From positions 434,001-498,000 of the forward strand of contig NZ_JADKRV010000001.1 in assembly GCF_015351025.1 (NCBI RefSeq): a DNA stretch of 64,000 nucleotides. Reading direction: 5' to 3'. This document shows positions 25,022 through 33,151 of the stretch, piece after piece. Below the pieces are notes generated by a model, which was not told where the DNA came from, did not search any database, and worked only from the letters and a program-made list of their open reading frames with translations. The DNA is from Curtobacterium sp. VKM Ac-1376. Its GTDB lineage: Bacteria > Actinomycetota > Actinomycetes > Actinomycetales > Microbacteriaceae. Position 1 is the stretch's first letter, and each line of letters starts with the position of its first letter. Made by a program: the position numbers and the translations under genes.

Positions 25022-25984
25022 ATGAGCGATGCGGCCCAGCCCATGCGCACGCAGCAGGCGCTGCGCGCTGCCCACCTGTACTACCTGCAGGACCTGACGA
25101 TGGACGCGATCGCCGATGAACTCGGCACCTCGCGCTCGTCGGTGTCGCGCCTGCTCAAGTACGCCAGGGACACCGGGCTGGTGGACATCCAGATCCGGTC
25201 GCCCCTCGACCAGGCGGCCGCGCTGAGCCGGAGCATCCGGTCACGCTTCGGGGTGCACGCGCACGTCGTCCCGGTGCCGGACCACACGAGCGACGTCGAC
25301 CGGCTCGAACGCGTCGCGCTGTCCGCCGCGCGGATCCTGACCCAGTACGTCGAGTCGAACATGGTCATCGGGATCTCGTGGGGATCGACGGTGAGCGCGG
25401 TCAGCCGGTACCTGGTGCCGAAGACCACGCACGGGTCGACGATCGTGCAGATCAACGGCGCCGCGAACACCCGCACGACCGGCATCGTCTACGCGTCCGA
25501 GATCCTGCGTCGGTTCGGCGAGGCCTACGGCGCGTTCGTGCAGCAGTTCCCCGTGCCGGCGTTCTTCGACGACCCCGCCACGAAGGAAGCACTGTTCCGC
25601 GAGCGCTCGATCCGCCGTGTGCTCGACCTGCACGAGCGGATGGACCTGGTCGTCTTCGGTGTCGGCGCCCCGCAGGCCCCGGTGCCGTCGCACGTCTACT
25701 CGGGCGGCTACCTCGACCCCGCGGACCGTGACGAGCTCACGAAGGCGCAGGTCGTCGGGGACGTCTCGACCGTGTTCTACCGGGCGGACGGGTCGTGGCG
25801 GGACATCGGGGTGAACGCCCGTGCGGGCGGCCCCGACCTCGACACCATCAAGCGCGCGCCGCGTCGGGTCTGCGTCGTCGCCGGCCGGTCGAAGGCCGCG
25901 TCGTTGAAGGGCGCACTGGCCTCCGGGCTGGTGACGGACCTGATCCTGGACGAGAGCGTCGGGCAGGCGATCCTGCAGCCCTGA
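25022..25984 (+). CDS. SorC-type regulator, probable repressor of glpD
   Basis: Regulator of 320 residues with helix-turn-helix near residues 15-55 (YYLQDLTMDAIADELGTSRSSVSRL) and a SorC sugar-phosphate domain; VVFGVGAP and VVGDVSTVFYRADG are typical ligand-domain stretches. It diverges from glpD and is close in design to the SorC protein at 18.5 kb, sharing the SRSSVSRLLKYARDTGLV-like recognition helix pattern. Glycerol genes are more often controlled by GlpR of the DeoR family, so this would be a substitution. Glycerol 3-phosphate is an inferred, not shown, ligand. Confidence 0.88.
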   Translation: MSDAAQPMRTQQALRAAHLYYLQDLTMDAIADELGTSRSSVSRLLKYARDTGLVDIQIRSPLDQAAALSRSIRSRFGVHAHVVPVPDHTSDVDRLERVALSAARILTQYVESNMVIGISWGSTVSAVSRYLVPKTTHGSTIVQINGAANTRTTGIVYASEILRRFGEAYGAFVQQFPVPAFFDDPATKEALFRERSIRRVLDLHERMDLVVFGVGAPQAPVPSHVYSGGYLDPADRDELTKAQVVGDVSTVFYRADGSWRDIGVNARAGGPDLDTIKRAPRRVCVVAGRSKAASLKGALASGLVTDLILDESVGQAILQP

Positions 25985-26031
25985 CGCAGCACGTGAAGCA
26001 GTTTGTCGGTCACTCGTCATAGGTTCTGACC

Positions 26032-26994
26032 ATGGCGCCCACTTCTGAGATCGAGGCCGACACGCGGTACTTCCGGCGGCTCGTCGGCACCGACATCGAC
26101 GAAGCCCTGACCTTCTTCGGCGGCGACTACGACTTCCAGTCGCCGCGGGTCCGACGGACGCGGCCGCGGTCCCACTGGGACTTCGCCGGGGTCGGCGACG
26201 AGCGGATGTCCCTCCGGTCGTCGCGGTTCATGGTGGACCTGCGGACGGACAGCCGGACGGACGGCGAGTTCCTCGTCGCCTGGACCCGGAGTGGATCGAG
26301 CACGCTCAGCCACGCCGGTGGCGAGCAGCCCCTCGAGCCCGGCGTGCCCGTGGTCCTGCCGTTCGCCGAGACCTTCCGGCTGCACCACCACGACATCGGG
26401 ATGAACATCGTGCAGCTCGACGCTGACTTCGTCCGGTCGATCGTCGGAGAACAGGACTTCGCGTTCGAGTCGCTCCGGCGCCCCACCGCTGACGGGCTCC
26501 GTGCGTGGCGGTCCGTGGTCCGGCGGCACTCGTCGACCTGGCTCGACGTCGATCGAGAACTCGACCCGATCGCGCAGCGGAGCATCGCGGAGGACTTCGC
26601 GACCGCTGCGATCCGGGCGTTCCCCCGGCGCACCGGGTGGCGGGCGACGGTGTCGGGCAGCGGGCCGGAGCACGACCGGGTCCGTCGTGCGCTGGAGTTC
26701 GTGCACGAGCACGCGCGCGAGCCGATCGGCACCCCGGAGATCGCCCAGGCCGCCGGACTCAGTCCGCGCGGGCTGCAACAGTCGTTGCGTCGGCACCTCG
26801 ACCAGACGCCCGGCGCGCTGCTGCGGAGCGTCCGGCTCGACGGCGCGCGGACCGACCTGGTGCGTGGCGACCTCGACGGGACCACCGTTGCCGAGGTCGC
26901 CCGGACGTGGGGCTTCGGACACCTCGGCCGCTTCTCGGCGACGTACCGCTCCCGGTTCGGCGAGCTGCCGAGCGAGTCGCTGCGCGGGCACTGA
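26032..26994 (+). CDS. AraC-family transcriptional regulator
   Basis: The 320-residue protein has an N-terminal AraC-binding-like region and a C-terminal double helix-turn-helix from about residue 217 (EIAQAAGLSPRGLQQSLRRH, then VAEVARTWGFGHLGRFSATY). TAGGTT (26020-26025) ends six bases before ATG 26032, indicating a leaderless mRNA. It reads towards alanine dehydrogenase, 132 bp away, but nothing ties them directly. Effector unknown. Confidence 0.9.
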   Translation: MAPTSEIEADTRYFRRLVGTDIDEALTFFGGDYDFQSPRVRRTRPRSHWDFAGVGDERMSLRSSRFMVDLRTDSRTDGEFLVAWTRSGSSTLSHAGGEQPLEPGVPVVLPFAETFRLHHHDIGMNIVQLDADFVRSIVGEQDFAFESLRRPTADGLRAWRSVVRRHSSTWLDVDRELDPIAQRSIAEDFATAAIRAFPRRTGWRATVSGSGPEHDRVRRALEFVHEHAREPIGTPEIAQAAGLSPRGLQQSLRRHLDQTPGALLRSVRLDGARTDLVRGDLDGTTVAEVARTWGFGHLGRFSATYRSRFGELPSESLRGH

Positions 26995-27126
26995 AGCGGT
27001 CGCGGCGCCGCCGAATCTCGTCGCACCGATCGGCCCGATACTGTCCGGATGTTCGGTGGTGGCGGACCGCCGGCGAATCTGGTGCTCAATGGTGGGGACG
27101 AACGCACCGCCCACGAAGGAGTCCGC

Positions 27127-28227
27127 ATGCGCATCGGCGTCCCGACCGAGATCAAGAACAACGAGTACCGCGTCGCGGCCACGCCTGCCGGTGTCGCCGA
27201 GCTCGCGTCGCACGCCCACCAGGTCCTGGTGCAGGCCGGTGCCGGAGCCGGTTCGGCGTTCACCGACGACGAGTACCGCACCGCCGGCGCCACGATCGTC
27301 GACACCGCGGCGGAGGTCTGGGAGCGCGCGGACCTGATCCTGAAGGTCAAGGAGCCGGTCACGTCGGAGTACCCGCTGATCAGACCGCGCCAGGTGCTCT
27401 TCACCTACCTGCACCTCGCCGCCGACCGGCCGCTGACCGATGCGCTCATCGCCTCTGGTGCGACGGCGATCGCGTACGAGACCGTGCAGCTGCCGGACCG
27501 GTCACTGCCGCTGCTGTCCCCGATGTCCGAGGTCGCCGGGCGACTGTCCGCCCAGGTCGGCGCCCACCACCTCATGCGTGCGAGCGGCGGGCGTGGCCTG
27601 CTGCTCGGCGGGGTCCCCGGGGCACCCAAGGGGCACGTCGTGGTGATCGGCGGCGGTGTCGCCGGCGAGCACGCAGTGACGATGGCGCTCGGCATGGGGG
27701 CGGACGTCACCGTCTTCGACATCAGCCTGCCCCGGCTCCGCGCGCTCGACGCCCGGTTCGACGGCCGGATCACGACGCTGCGCTCCTCGGCCCACGCCAT
27801 CCCCGAGGCACTTCGTGACGCCGACCTCGTGATCGGTTCGGTGCTCATCCCCGGGGCGTCGGCACCCAAGCTCGTCACCGACGCGATGGTCGCCGACATG
27901 CGCCCGGGGTCGGTGCTGGTCGACATCGCGATCGACCAGGGCGGCTGCTTCGAGGGCTCCCACCCGACCACCCACGACGACCCCACCTTCGCCGTGCACG
28001 ACACCGTGTACTACTGCGTGGCGAACATGCCCGGTGCCGTCCCGCGCACGAGCACGATCTCGCTGACGAACGCCACGCTGCCCTACGCCGTCGCGATCGC
28101 CGACCGCGGGTGGCAGGCCGCGCTCGAGGCCGACCCGGCGCTCACCGCGGGCCTGAACGTGCACGCCGGCCGCGTCACGAACGCCGCGGTCGCCGCCGCG
28201 CACGGCCTGGTGGCGTCCGCGCGCTGA
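27127..28227 (+). CDS. ald: Alanine dehydrogenase
   Basis: NAD-dependent enzyme that interconverts L-alanine with pyruvate and ammonia. The 366 residues align in length with known Ald. Motifs include MRIGVPTEIKNNEYRVA at the N-terminus, the lysine in LILKVKEP, FTYLHLAADRPLT with the catalytic histidine, the Rossmann stretch VVVIGGGVAGEHAV and NMPGAVPRTST. GAAGGAG stands six bases before ATG 27127. It may feed alanine nitrogen and carbon into central metabolism; regulator not evident. Confidence 0.95.
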   Translation: MRIGVPTEIKNNEYRVAATPAGVAELASHAHQVLVQAGAGAGSAFTDDEYRTAGATIVDTAAEVWERADLILKVKEPVTSEYPLIRPRQVLFTYLHLAADRPLTDALIASGATAIAYETVQLPDRSLPLLSPMSEVAGRLSAQVGAHHLMRASGGRGLLLGGVPGAPKGHVVVIGGGVAGEHAVTMALGMGADVTVFDISLPRLRALDARFDGRITTLRSSAHAIPEALRDADLVIGSVLIPGASAPKLVTDAMVADMRPGSVLVDIAIDQGGCFEGSHPTTHDDPTFAVHDTVYYCVANMPGAVPRTSTISLTNATLPYAVAIADRGWQAALEADPALTAGLNVHAGRVTNAAVAAAHGLVASAR

Positions 28228-28255
28228 CGCGGCTGGCTCCGGCGCCGCCCCCTTT

Positions 28256-28349
28256 CGCGAAAGCGACAGTTCCCCGCCGAACATCCGCGGGGATCTGTCG
28301 CTTTCGCGGGTCGGACGGGTGCGGCACCGCGAGATCTGTCGCTTTCGCG
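28256..28349. repeat. CGCGAAAGCGACAG-type dispersed element, copy B
   Basis: CGCGAAAGCGACAG (28256-28269) has two perfect inverted partners CTGTCGCTTTCGCG, at 28295-28308 and 28336-28349, each preceded by GAT. The first arm can pair with either, so two alternative hairpins are possible. It lies between the converging ald and TspO-like genes. Confidence 0.8.
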
Positions 28350-28361
28350 GACCTGAAGTCC

Positions 28362-28421
28362 AGGCAGCGGCGGGTCAGGCAGCTGCGGGTCCGGCAGCCG
28401 CCGGTCAGGCAGCCGCGGGGC
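28362..28421. repeat. Four imperfect 15-bp tandem repeats entering a gene end
   Basis: Four units related to AGGCAGCNGCGGGTC occupy 28362-28421. The last one or two lie inside the C-terminal coding part of the TspO-like gene, whose stop codon (28407-28405) falls at the boundary between units three and four. The protein ends in alanine-rich sequence as a result. Confidence 0.75.
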
Positions 28422-29229
28422 AGGCCGCCACGGGAGCCGCCGCCCGACCGGCACGCCCGTCGACCCAGCCGGCGCGGGCACGCACCACCACGGTCACGAC
28501 GACCACGGCCGCCGCAGCCACCACGGCCGCGACCGCCGTCGGCACGGAGACGAGCGGCCCCTCGAACCGGGCCACCGCCACCCACGCCAGACCCCACGCG
28601 ACCGAGGCCATCGGCGCCAGGCGCCCCCGACCCCACAGCGCGATGAGGACCCCGACGAGCCCGGCCGCCGCGGCGATGACGACACCCCAGACGTCCTGCC
28701 CGAGCTCGAACCCCCGGAAGCCCGCCGCCGTCAGCACCGCGGCGGTGTTCGCCGCCGTCGCGACGCACACCCAGCCCAGGTAGAGCCCGAACGTGCCGTC
28801 GGTCAGGATCGCCGCGAGCACCCCCGACGGTCGGGTCCGACGCAGGATCGTGAACGTCCGGATCAGCACGACGAGCAGCGCGACGATGATCGGTTCGCTC
28901 GCCCACAGGAACCCGAACTGCACCGACAGGATCCACGCGGCGTTGAGCAGCAGGGAGAGCACCGCCGGCACGACCAGCCGCTCGTGCCGCTCGTCGTCGG
29001 CGGTGCGGACGAGCTGCAGGACCGCGTAGCCGATGAGCCCCGCGTAGACGACGCTCCAGATGGAGAACGCCGGGCCGTCCGGGGCGATCGCGGTCGAGGA
29101 CGCCGACAGCGCGCCACCGGCGGCGTCCTGGATCGGTGTGCCACCGGCAGCGCCCGAGCCGACGTACGCGCCGGTCACGGCCACGACCGCGCTCACGACC
29201 ACCGCGATGCGCTTCCAGATCCTCTTCAC
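28405..29229 (-). CDS. TspO/MBR-like tryptophan-rich membrane protein
   Basis: Membrane protein of 274 residues with five or more segments. PDGPAFSIWSVVYAGLIGYA, LNAAWILSVQFGFLWASEPI and LGWVCVATAANTAAV follow the TspO/MBR pattern of tetrapyrrole-binding membrane sensors, though family length is usually about 160. The extra C-terminal part has more hydrophobic, valine- and alanine-rich segments and ends in a tandem-repeat-derived tail. Start GTG 29229 has AAAGGA upstream. A 12-bp palindrome covers its predicted transcription start. Confidence 0.75.
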   Translation of the reverse strand: MKRIWKRIAVVVSAVVAVTGAYVGSGAAGGTPIQDAAGGALSASSTAIAPDGPAFSIWSVVYAGLIGYAVLQLVRTADDERHERLVVPAVLSLLLNAAWILSVQFGFLWASEPIIVALLVVLIRTFTILRRTRPSGVLAAILTDGTFGLYLGWVCVATAANTAAVLTAAGFRGFELGQDVWGVVIAAAAGLVGVLIALWGRGRLAPMASVAWGLAWVAVARFEGPLVSVPTAVAAVVAAAAVVVVTVVVRARAGWVDGRAGRAAAPVAACPAAA

Positions 29230-29242
29230 GTCCGTCCTTTCG

Positions 29243-29254
29243 TCAGCATGCTGA
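29243..29254 (-). promoter_or_regulatory. Palindrome TCAGCATGCTGA at the TspO-like promoter
   Basis: The 12-bp perfect palindrome lies 14 bases before the GTG start. On the minus strand TACGGT (29267-29262) is a -10 candidate that would put the transcription start next to the palindrome. It is a possible operator. Confidence 0.45.
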
Positions 29255-29308
29255 TGACCTGCACCGTAGGCGGCTCGTGCAGCTGGTCGTGCAGCGCGCG
29301 TTCAGGCA

Positions 29309-29350
29309 GGACGGGAGGCGCGGGGCGGGCTGGGACCGCGCCTCCCGTCC
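29309..29350. repeat. GGGAGGC-type palindrome between divergent genes
   Basis: Perfect 15-bp arms (29309-29323 and 29336-29350) with a 12-base loop. Both flanking genes start away from it, so it cannot be a terminator for either. Confidence 0.8.
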
Positions 29351-29380
29351 GTCCGTCGGCCACCTGCGTACGGTGGTCGC

Positions 29381-30364
29381 GTGAGCGTCGCACTGAACAC
29401 CGTCTACATCGACCGGATCGCCCCGATCGCGAGTCCGTCGCTCGACGACACCTTCCGGATGCTCGACGAGCAGGGCGCCAGTGCCTGCATCGTCCTGCAC
29501 CAGCCCGACGCCGAGGAACTCGGCGACGTCGCGGTCGCCCTCGGCCTGCACGAGCTGGCTGTCGAGGACTCCGCCGAGGGGCACCAGCGTCCGAAGCTCG
29601 AGCGCTACGGGTCGACCCTGTTCGTCGTCCTCAAGCCAGCGCTCTACAACGACGCGATGGAGGAGGTGGCGTTCGGCGAGGTGCACGCCTTCGTGGGCGA
29701 CACCTTCTTCCTCGTCGTCGTGAAGGCCGACCCCCGCGGCGAGCAGACCGTCCCCCGCGCGCTGCAGCGGATGAGCGGCAAGCCCGGGCTGGTGACGGTC
29801 GGGCCGCAGGCGCAGCTCTGGGCACTGATGGACACGATCGTCGACGGCTACGCACCGGTGATCGACGGCCTCGAGGAGGACATCAACCAGATCGAGGACC
29901 AGCTGTTCTCCGGCGAGGCCGGGGTGTCCCGCCGCGTGTACGAGCTGTTCGGCGAGGTCGTCGACTTCCAGCGCGCAGCACGGCCGCTCATCAGCATCAT
30001 CGAGAACCTGCACCGCGGCGCCGAGAAGTACCACCTGCCGATCGAGATGCAGCGCCGGTTCCGCGACGTCCTCGACCACGCGATCCGGACGGTGGAGCGC
30101 CTCGACACCTTCCGGCAGCTGCTGCAGAACGCCCTGACCGTCGACTCGACCCTTGCGGCCCAGAAGCAGAACGACGACACGAAACGGATCTCGGGCTGGG
30201 CGGCGATCCTGTTCGCCCCGACACTCATCGCGGCGATCTACGGCATGAACTTCACCCACATGCCAGAGCTCGGATGGCGGTGGGGCTACCCCCTGTCGAT
30301 CGTGGCGATGATCCTGTTCGCCGCGAGCCTGTGGGTGGTGTTCAAGGTCAAGCGCTGGTTCTGA
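29381..30364 (+). CDS. corA: CorA-type Mg2+/Co2+ channel
   Basis: Divalent-cation channel of 327 residues: a large cytoplasmic domain, a long helix near residues 150-260 and two C-terminal membrane helices. The selectivity motif YGMNFTHMPEL lies between the helices near residue 287. The tail KVKRWF is basic as usual. TACGGT (29369-29374) ends six bases before GTG 29381, so translation is probably leaderless. Confidence 0.95.
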   Translation: MSVALNTVYIDRIAPIASPSLDDTFRMLDEQGASACIVLHQPDAEELGDVAVALGLHELAVEDSAEGHQRPKLERYGSTLFVVLKPALYNDAMEEVAFGEVHAFVGDTFFLVVVKADPRGEQTVPRALQRMSGKPGLVTVGPQAQLWALMDTIVDGYAPVIDGLEEDINQIEDQLFSGEAGVSRRVYELFGEVVDFQRAARPLISIIENLHRGAEKYHLPIEMQRRFRDVLDHAIRTVERLDTFRQLLQNALTVDSTLAAQKQNDDTKRISGWAAILFAPTLIAAIYGMNFTHMPELGWRWGYPLSIVAMILFAASLWVVFKVKRWF

Positions 30365-30443
30365 GCCGCGCCGCACCCGGACTTGCCACGGACGCCACCC
30401 GGGCGGAAGGCTCTGACGTGCAACGACGCCGACTGGAGCACCC

Positions 30444-32555
30444 ATGCCGCACGACCTCGTCCACCTGACCGCCGGGGGCGTCTCCCTCGTGCTCGACTGC
30501 CGCGACGCAGCACTCCCCGCCGTCGTGCACTGGGGTGCAGCGCTCGGACCGCTCGCCCAGGACGCACTCGTGGCGCTCGCCGGCGCCGACGTCGCCCCCG
30601 TCGCCCCGAACGAGATGGACGAGCCGGTGCGTCTGGCCGTGCTGCCCGAACCGCACCGCGGGTGGAGCGGCCGCCCGGGACTCGCCGGACACCGGGACGG
30701 CGCCGACTGGTCGCCCGCGTTCACGGTGTCGTCGCTCGAGGTGTCGGACACGTCGGTCGCGGCGGACGCGGGCGACCCCACCGCCGGGCTCGCCGTCCGC
30801 GTGACGATCGAGCTGCTCGCCTCCGGGCTGGTCCGCGCACGAGCAGCGGTCACGAACACCGCCGCCGGCGTCTACACCGTCGACGACCTGACGCTGGCGA
30901 TGCCGATCCCGTCCGGCGCACGGGAGATCCTGGACTTCGCCGGACGCTGGGGCAAGGAACGGACCCCGCAGCGCCGGCCCCTGGTCGTCGGGACCCACCA
31001 GCGTGACGGCCGGAAGGGCCGGACCGGTGCCGACGCCGCGACCGTGCTGACGGTGGGGGAGCCCGGCTTCGGATTCGCCCGCGGGAAGGTCTGGGGCGTC
31101 CACACGGCCTGGAGCGGGAACCACCGCCACCACGCCGAACGCCTGTCCACCGGGCGGCAGGTCATCGGCGGCGGCGAGCTCCTGCTGCCCGGCGAGGTCC
31201 GGCTCGACACCGGTGCGACGTACGAGGGGCCGTGGGTGTACTTCGCGCACGGTGACGGCCTCGACGACCAGGCCCGCCGGTTCCACCGCTGGCTCCGCAG
31301 CCGACCGCAGCACCCGACGACACCGCGCCCGGTGACGATCAACGTGTGGGAGGCCGTGTACTTCGACCACGACCTGGCGCGCCTCACCGACCTCGCCGAG
31401 CGCGCTGCGGCCCTCGGCGTCGAGCGGTACGTGCTCGACGACGGCTGGTTCCGCGGCCGCCGCGACGACCACGCCGGGCTCGGCGACTGGTACGTCGACG
31501 AGGACGTCTGGCCGGACGGCCTCGGTCCGCTGGTCGACCGGGTCCGCGCTCTCGGCATGGAGTTCGGCCTGTGGTTCGAACCCGAGATGGTGAACGAGGA
31601 CAGCGACCTCGCCCGCGCCCACCCGGAGTGGATCATGCAGGCGGACGGCCGGCTGCCCGTGCGCTCCCGCGACCAGCAGGTGCTGAACCTCGCTATCCCG
31701 GAGGCCTTCGCGTACGTGCTCGAGCGGATGACGGCGATCATCGGCGAGTACGGCATCGAGTACGTCAAGTGGGACCACAACCGCGACCTCGTCGAGGCCG
31801 GGTCCCCCGGTGGCGGTGCCGCGGTGCACGAGCAGACGCTGGCCGTCTACCGCCTGATGGCCGCGCTCGGGGAGCGCTTCCCGTCGCTCGAGATCGAGTC
31901 GTGCTCGTCGGGAGGTGCCCGGGTGGACCTCGGCGTGCTGGAGCACACCGCCCGCGTCTGGGTGTCCGACGACATCGACCCCCTCGAGCGGCAGCAGATG
32001 CACCGGTGGACGCAGCAGCTCCTGCCGCCGGAGATGCTCGGCGCGCACATCGCGAGCGGGAAGAACCACACCACGGGGCGCATCCACGACCTCGCCTTCC
32101 GTGCCGGCACCGCCCTGGTCGGGCACCTCGGCATCGAGTGGGACCTGGCCCGGGCGACCCCGGCCGAGTCCGCCGAGCTCGCCGAGTGGATCGCCCTCCA
32201 CCGTGAACTCCGTCCGCTCCTGCACGGCGGCGACCTGGTGCGCTCGGACGAGGTCGACGACGCACGGCTCGTGTACGGCACGGTCGCGCCGGACCAGCAG
32301 CGCGCGGTGTTCTTCCTGGCGAGCATCGGCCGCTCGGACGTCTCGGGCACCGGCAGGGTCACGTTCCGTGACCTCGACCCGGAGGCGTCCTACCGCGTCG
32401 ACCCGATCGTCATCGGTGACGACCACGGCCTGGTCCGCCCGGACTGGTGGTCCGGACCGCGGGTCTTCAGCGGCCGCGTGCTCGGCAGCGTCGGCCTGCA
32501 GCCGCCGCTCATGCCGGCGGACTGCGTGGTGCCGTTCCGCGTGACGGCGGTCTGA
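30444..32555 (+). CDS. GH36 alpha-galactosidase
   Basis: Hydrolyses terminal alpha-galactosides such as raffinose family sugars. The 703-residue protein has an N-terminal beta domain, a TIM barrel (about residues 295-620) and a C-terminal beta domain. The nucleophile is Asp444 in YVKWDHNRD and the acid/base lies in WVSDDIDPLERQQM (Asp509/510). ESCSSGGARVDLG and RYVLDDGWFRGR are further family motifs. No signal peptide, so cytoplasmic. No transporter is beside it, so substrate must enter by another route. Confidence 0.95.
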   Translation: MPHDLVHLTAGGVSLVLDCRDAALPAVVHWGAALGPLAQDALVALAGADVAPVAPNEMDEPVRLAVLPEPHRGWSGRPGLAGHRDGADWSPAFTVSSLEVSDTSVAADAGDPTAGLAVRVTIELLASGLVRARAAVTNTAAGVYTVDDLTLAMPIPSGAREILDFAGRWGKERTPQRRPLVVGTHQRDGRKGRTGADAATVLTVGEPGFGFARGKVWGVHTAWSGNHRHHAERLSTGRQVIGGGELLLPGEVRLDTGATYEGPWVYFAHGDGLDDQARRFHRWLRSRPQHPTTPRPVTINVWEAVYFDHDLARLTDLAERAAALGVERYVLDDGWFRGRRDDHAGLGDWYVDEDVWPDGLGPLVDRVRALGMEFGLWFEPEMVNEDSDLARAHPEWIMQADGRLPVRSRDQQVLNLAIPEAFAYVLERMTAIIGEYGIEYVKWDHNRDLVEAGSPGGGAAVHEQTLAVYRLMAALGERFPSLEIESCSSGGARVDLGVLEHTARVWVSDDIDPLERQQMHRWTQQLLPPEMLGAHIASGKNHTTGRIHDLAFRAGTALVGHLGIEWDLARATPAESAELAEWIALHRELRPLLHGGDLVRSDEVDDARLVYGTVAPDQQRAVFFLASIGRSDVSGTGRVTFRDLDPEASYRVDPIVIGDDHGLVRPDWWSGPRVFSGRVLGSVGLQPPLMPADCVVPFRVTAV

Positions 32556-32579
32556 GACCGGCTCGCCGTCCGTCCGCTG

Positions 32580-32624
32580 CCGGTCGGGTGCCCGACCGGG
32601 AGGCCCGACCCGGCTCACCGGGTC
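32580..32624 (+). terminator. Hairpins after the alpha-galactosidase gene
   Basis: CCGGTCGGG/CCCGACCGG (32580-32599) and GACCCGG/CCGGGTC (32607-32624) form two successive hairpins 25-70 bases after the stop. They include a degenerate GGGAGGC half-site. Likely transcription end; no T tract. Confidence 0.5.
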
Positions 32625-32714
32625 CGCTCAGGTCCCTTGCATGGTCGGTTCAAGGAACCTGGCCAGGATCACGGGAACGCGCCCGATCAGCGCGCTCCTC
32701 GGAAGGACCCCCGC

Positions 32715-33101
32715 ATGCAGTGCCCCAACGACCAGGCCACCCTCGTGATGTCGGAACGCTCCGGCATCGAGATCGACTACTGCCCGGAGTGCCGCGGTGT
32801 GTGGCTCGACCGCGGTGAGCTCGACAAGATCATCGACCGGGCGGCGGGTCCGGCGCCCGGTGCCGCCTCCGCGGTGCCGCCGGTACCCCCGGTCGCGCCG
32901 ATGCACCAGCAGGGGTACCGCCCCGGGATGGCCGTGCCGCGGAACGGGTACGCGTCGCCGGGGTCGCCCGGTTCGCCGGGGTCGTGGGACAAGGGCCGCC
33001 GCGGGTACGGGCAGCCCGGGTACGGGCAGCCCGGGTACGGGCAACAGAACGGGTACCGCGGCAAGCGTCGCGGCAACTGGCTGAGTGAGCTCTTCGACTG
33101 A
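32715..33101 (+). CDS. Small zinc-finger (TFIIB-type) protein with GYGQP repeats
   Basis: The 128-residue protein begins with a zf-TFIIB-like finger: Cys3, Cys23 and Cys26 in MQCPND and YCPECRGVWLDRGELDKI. The expected fourth cysteine is Asp6. A proline/glycine-rich linker follows, with three GYGQP-type repeats encoded by 15-bp tandem copies at 33003-33046, and a basic C-terminus. Family members are of unknown role. A GGAAGGA site lies before ATG 32715. Confidence 0.85.
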   Translation: MQCPNDQATLVMSERSGIEIDYCPECRGVWLDRGELDKIIDRAAGPAPGAASAVPPVPPVAPMHQQGYRPGMAVPRNGYASPGSPGSPGSWDKGRRGYGQPGYGQPGYGQQNGYRGKRRGNWLSELFD

Positions 33102-33151
33102 CGTGCGGCGGTGCCCGGGGAACGGCGAGCGGAGCCGTTAGGCTCTCCGAT

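Noticed and set aside
22483-25119. Long plus-strand frame opposite glpD
   Set aside because: Shadow frame without recognisable motifs; glpD on the other strand is certain.
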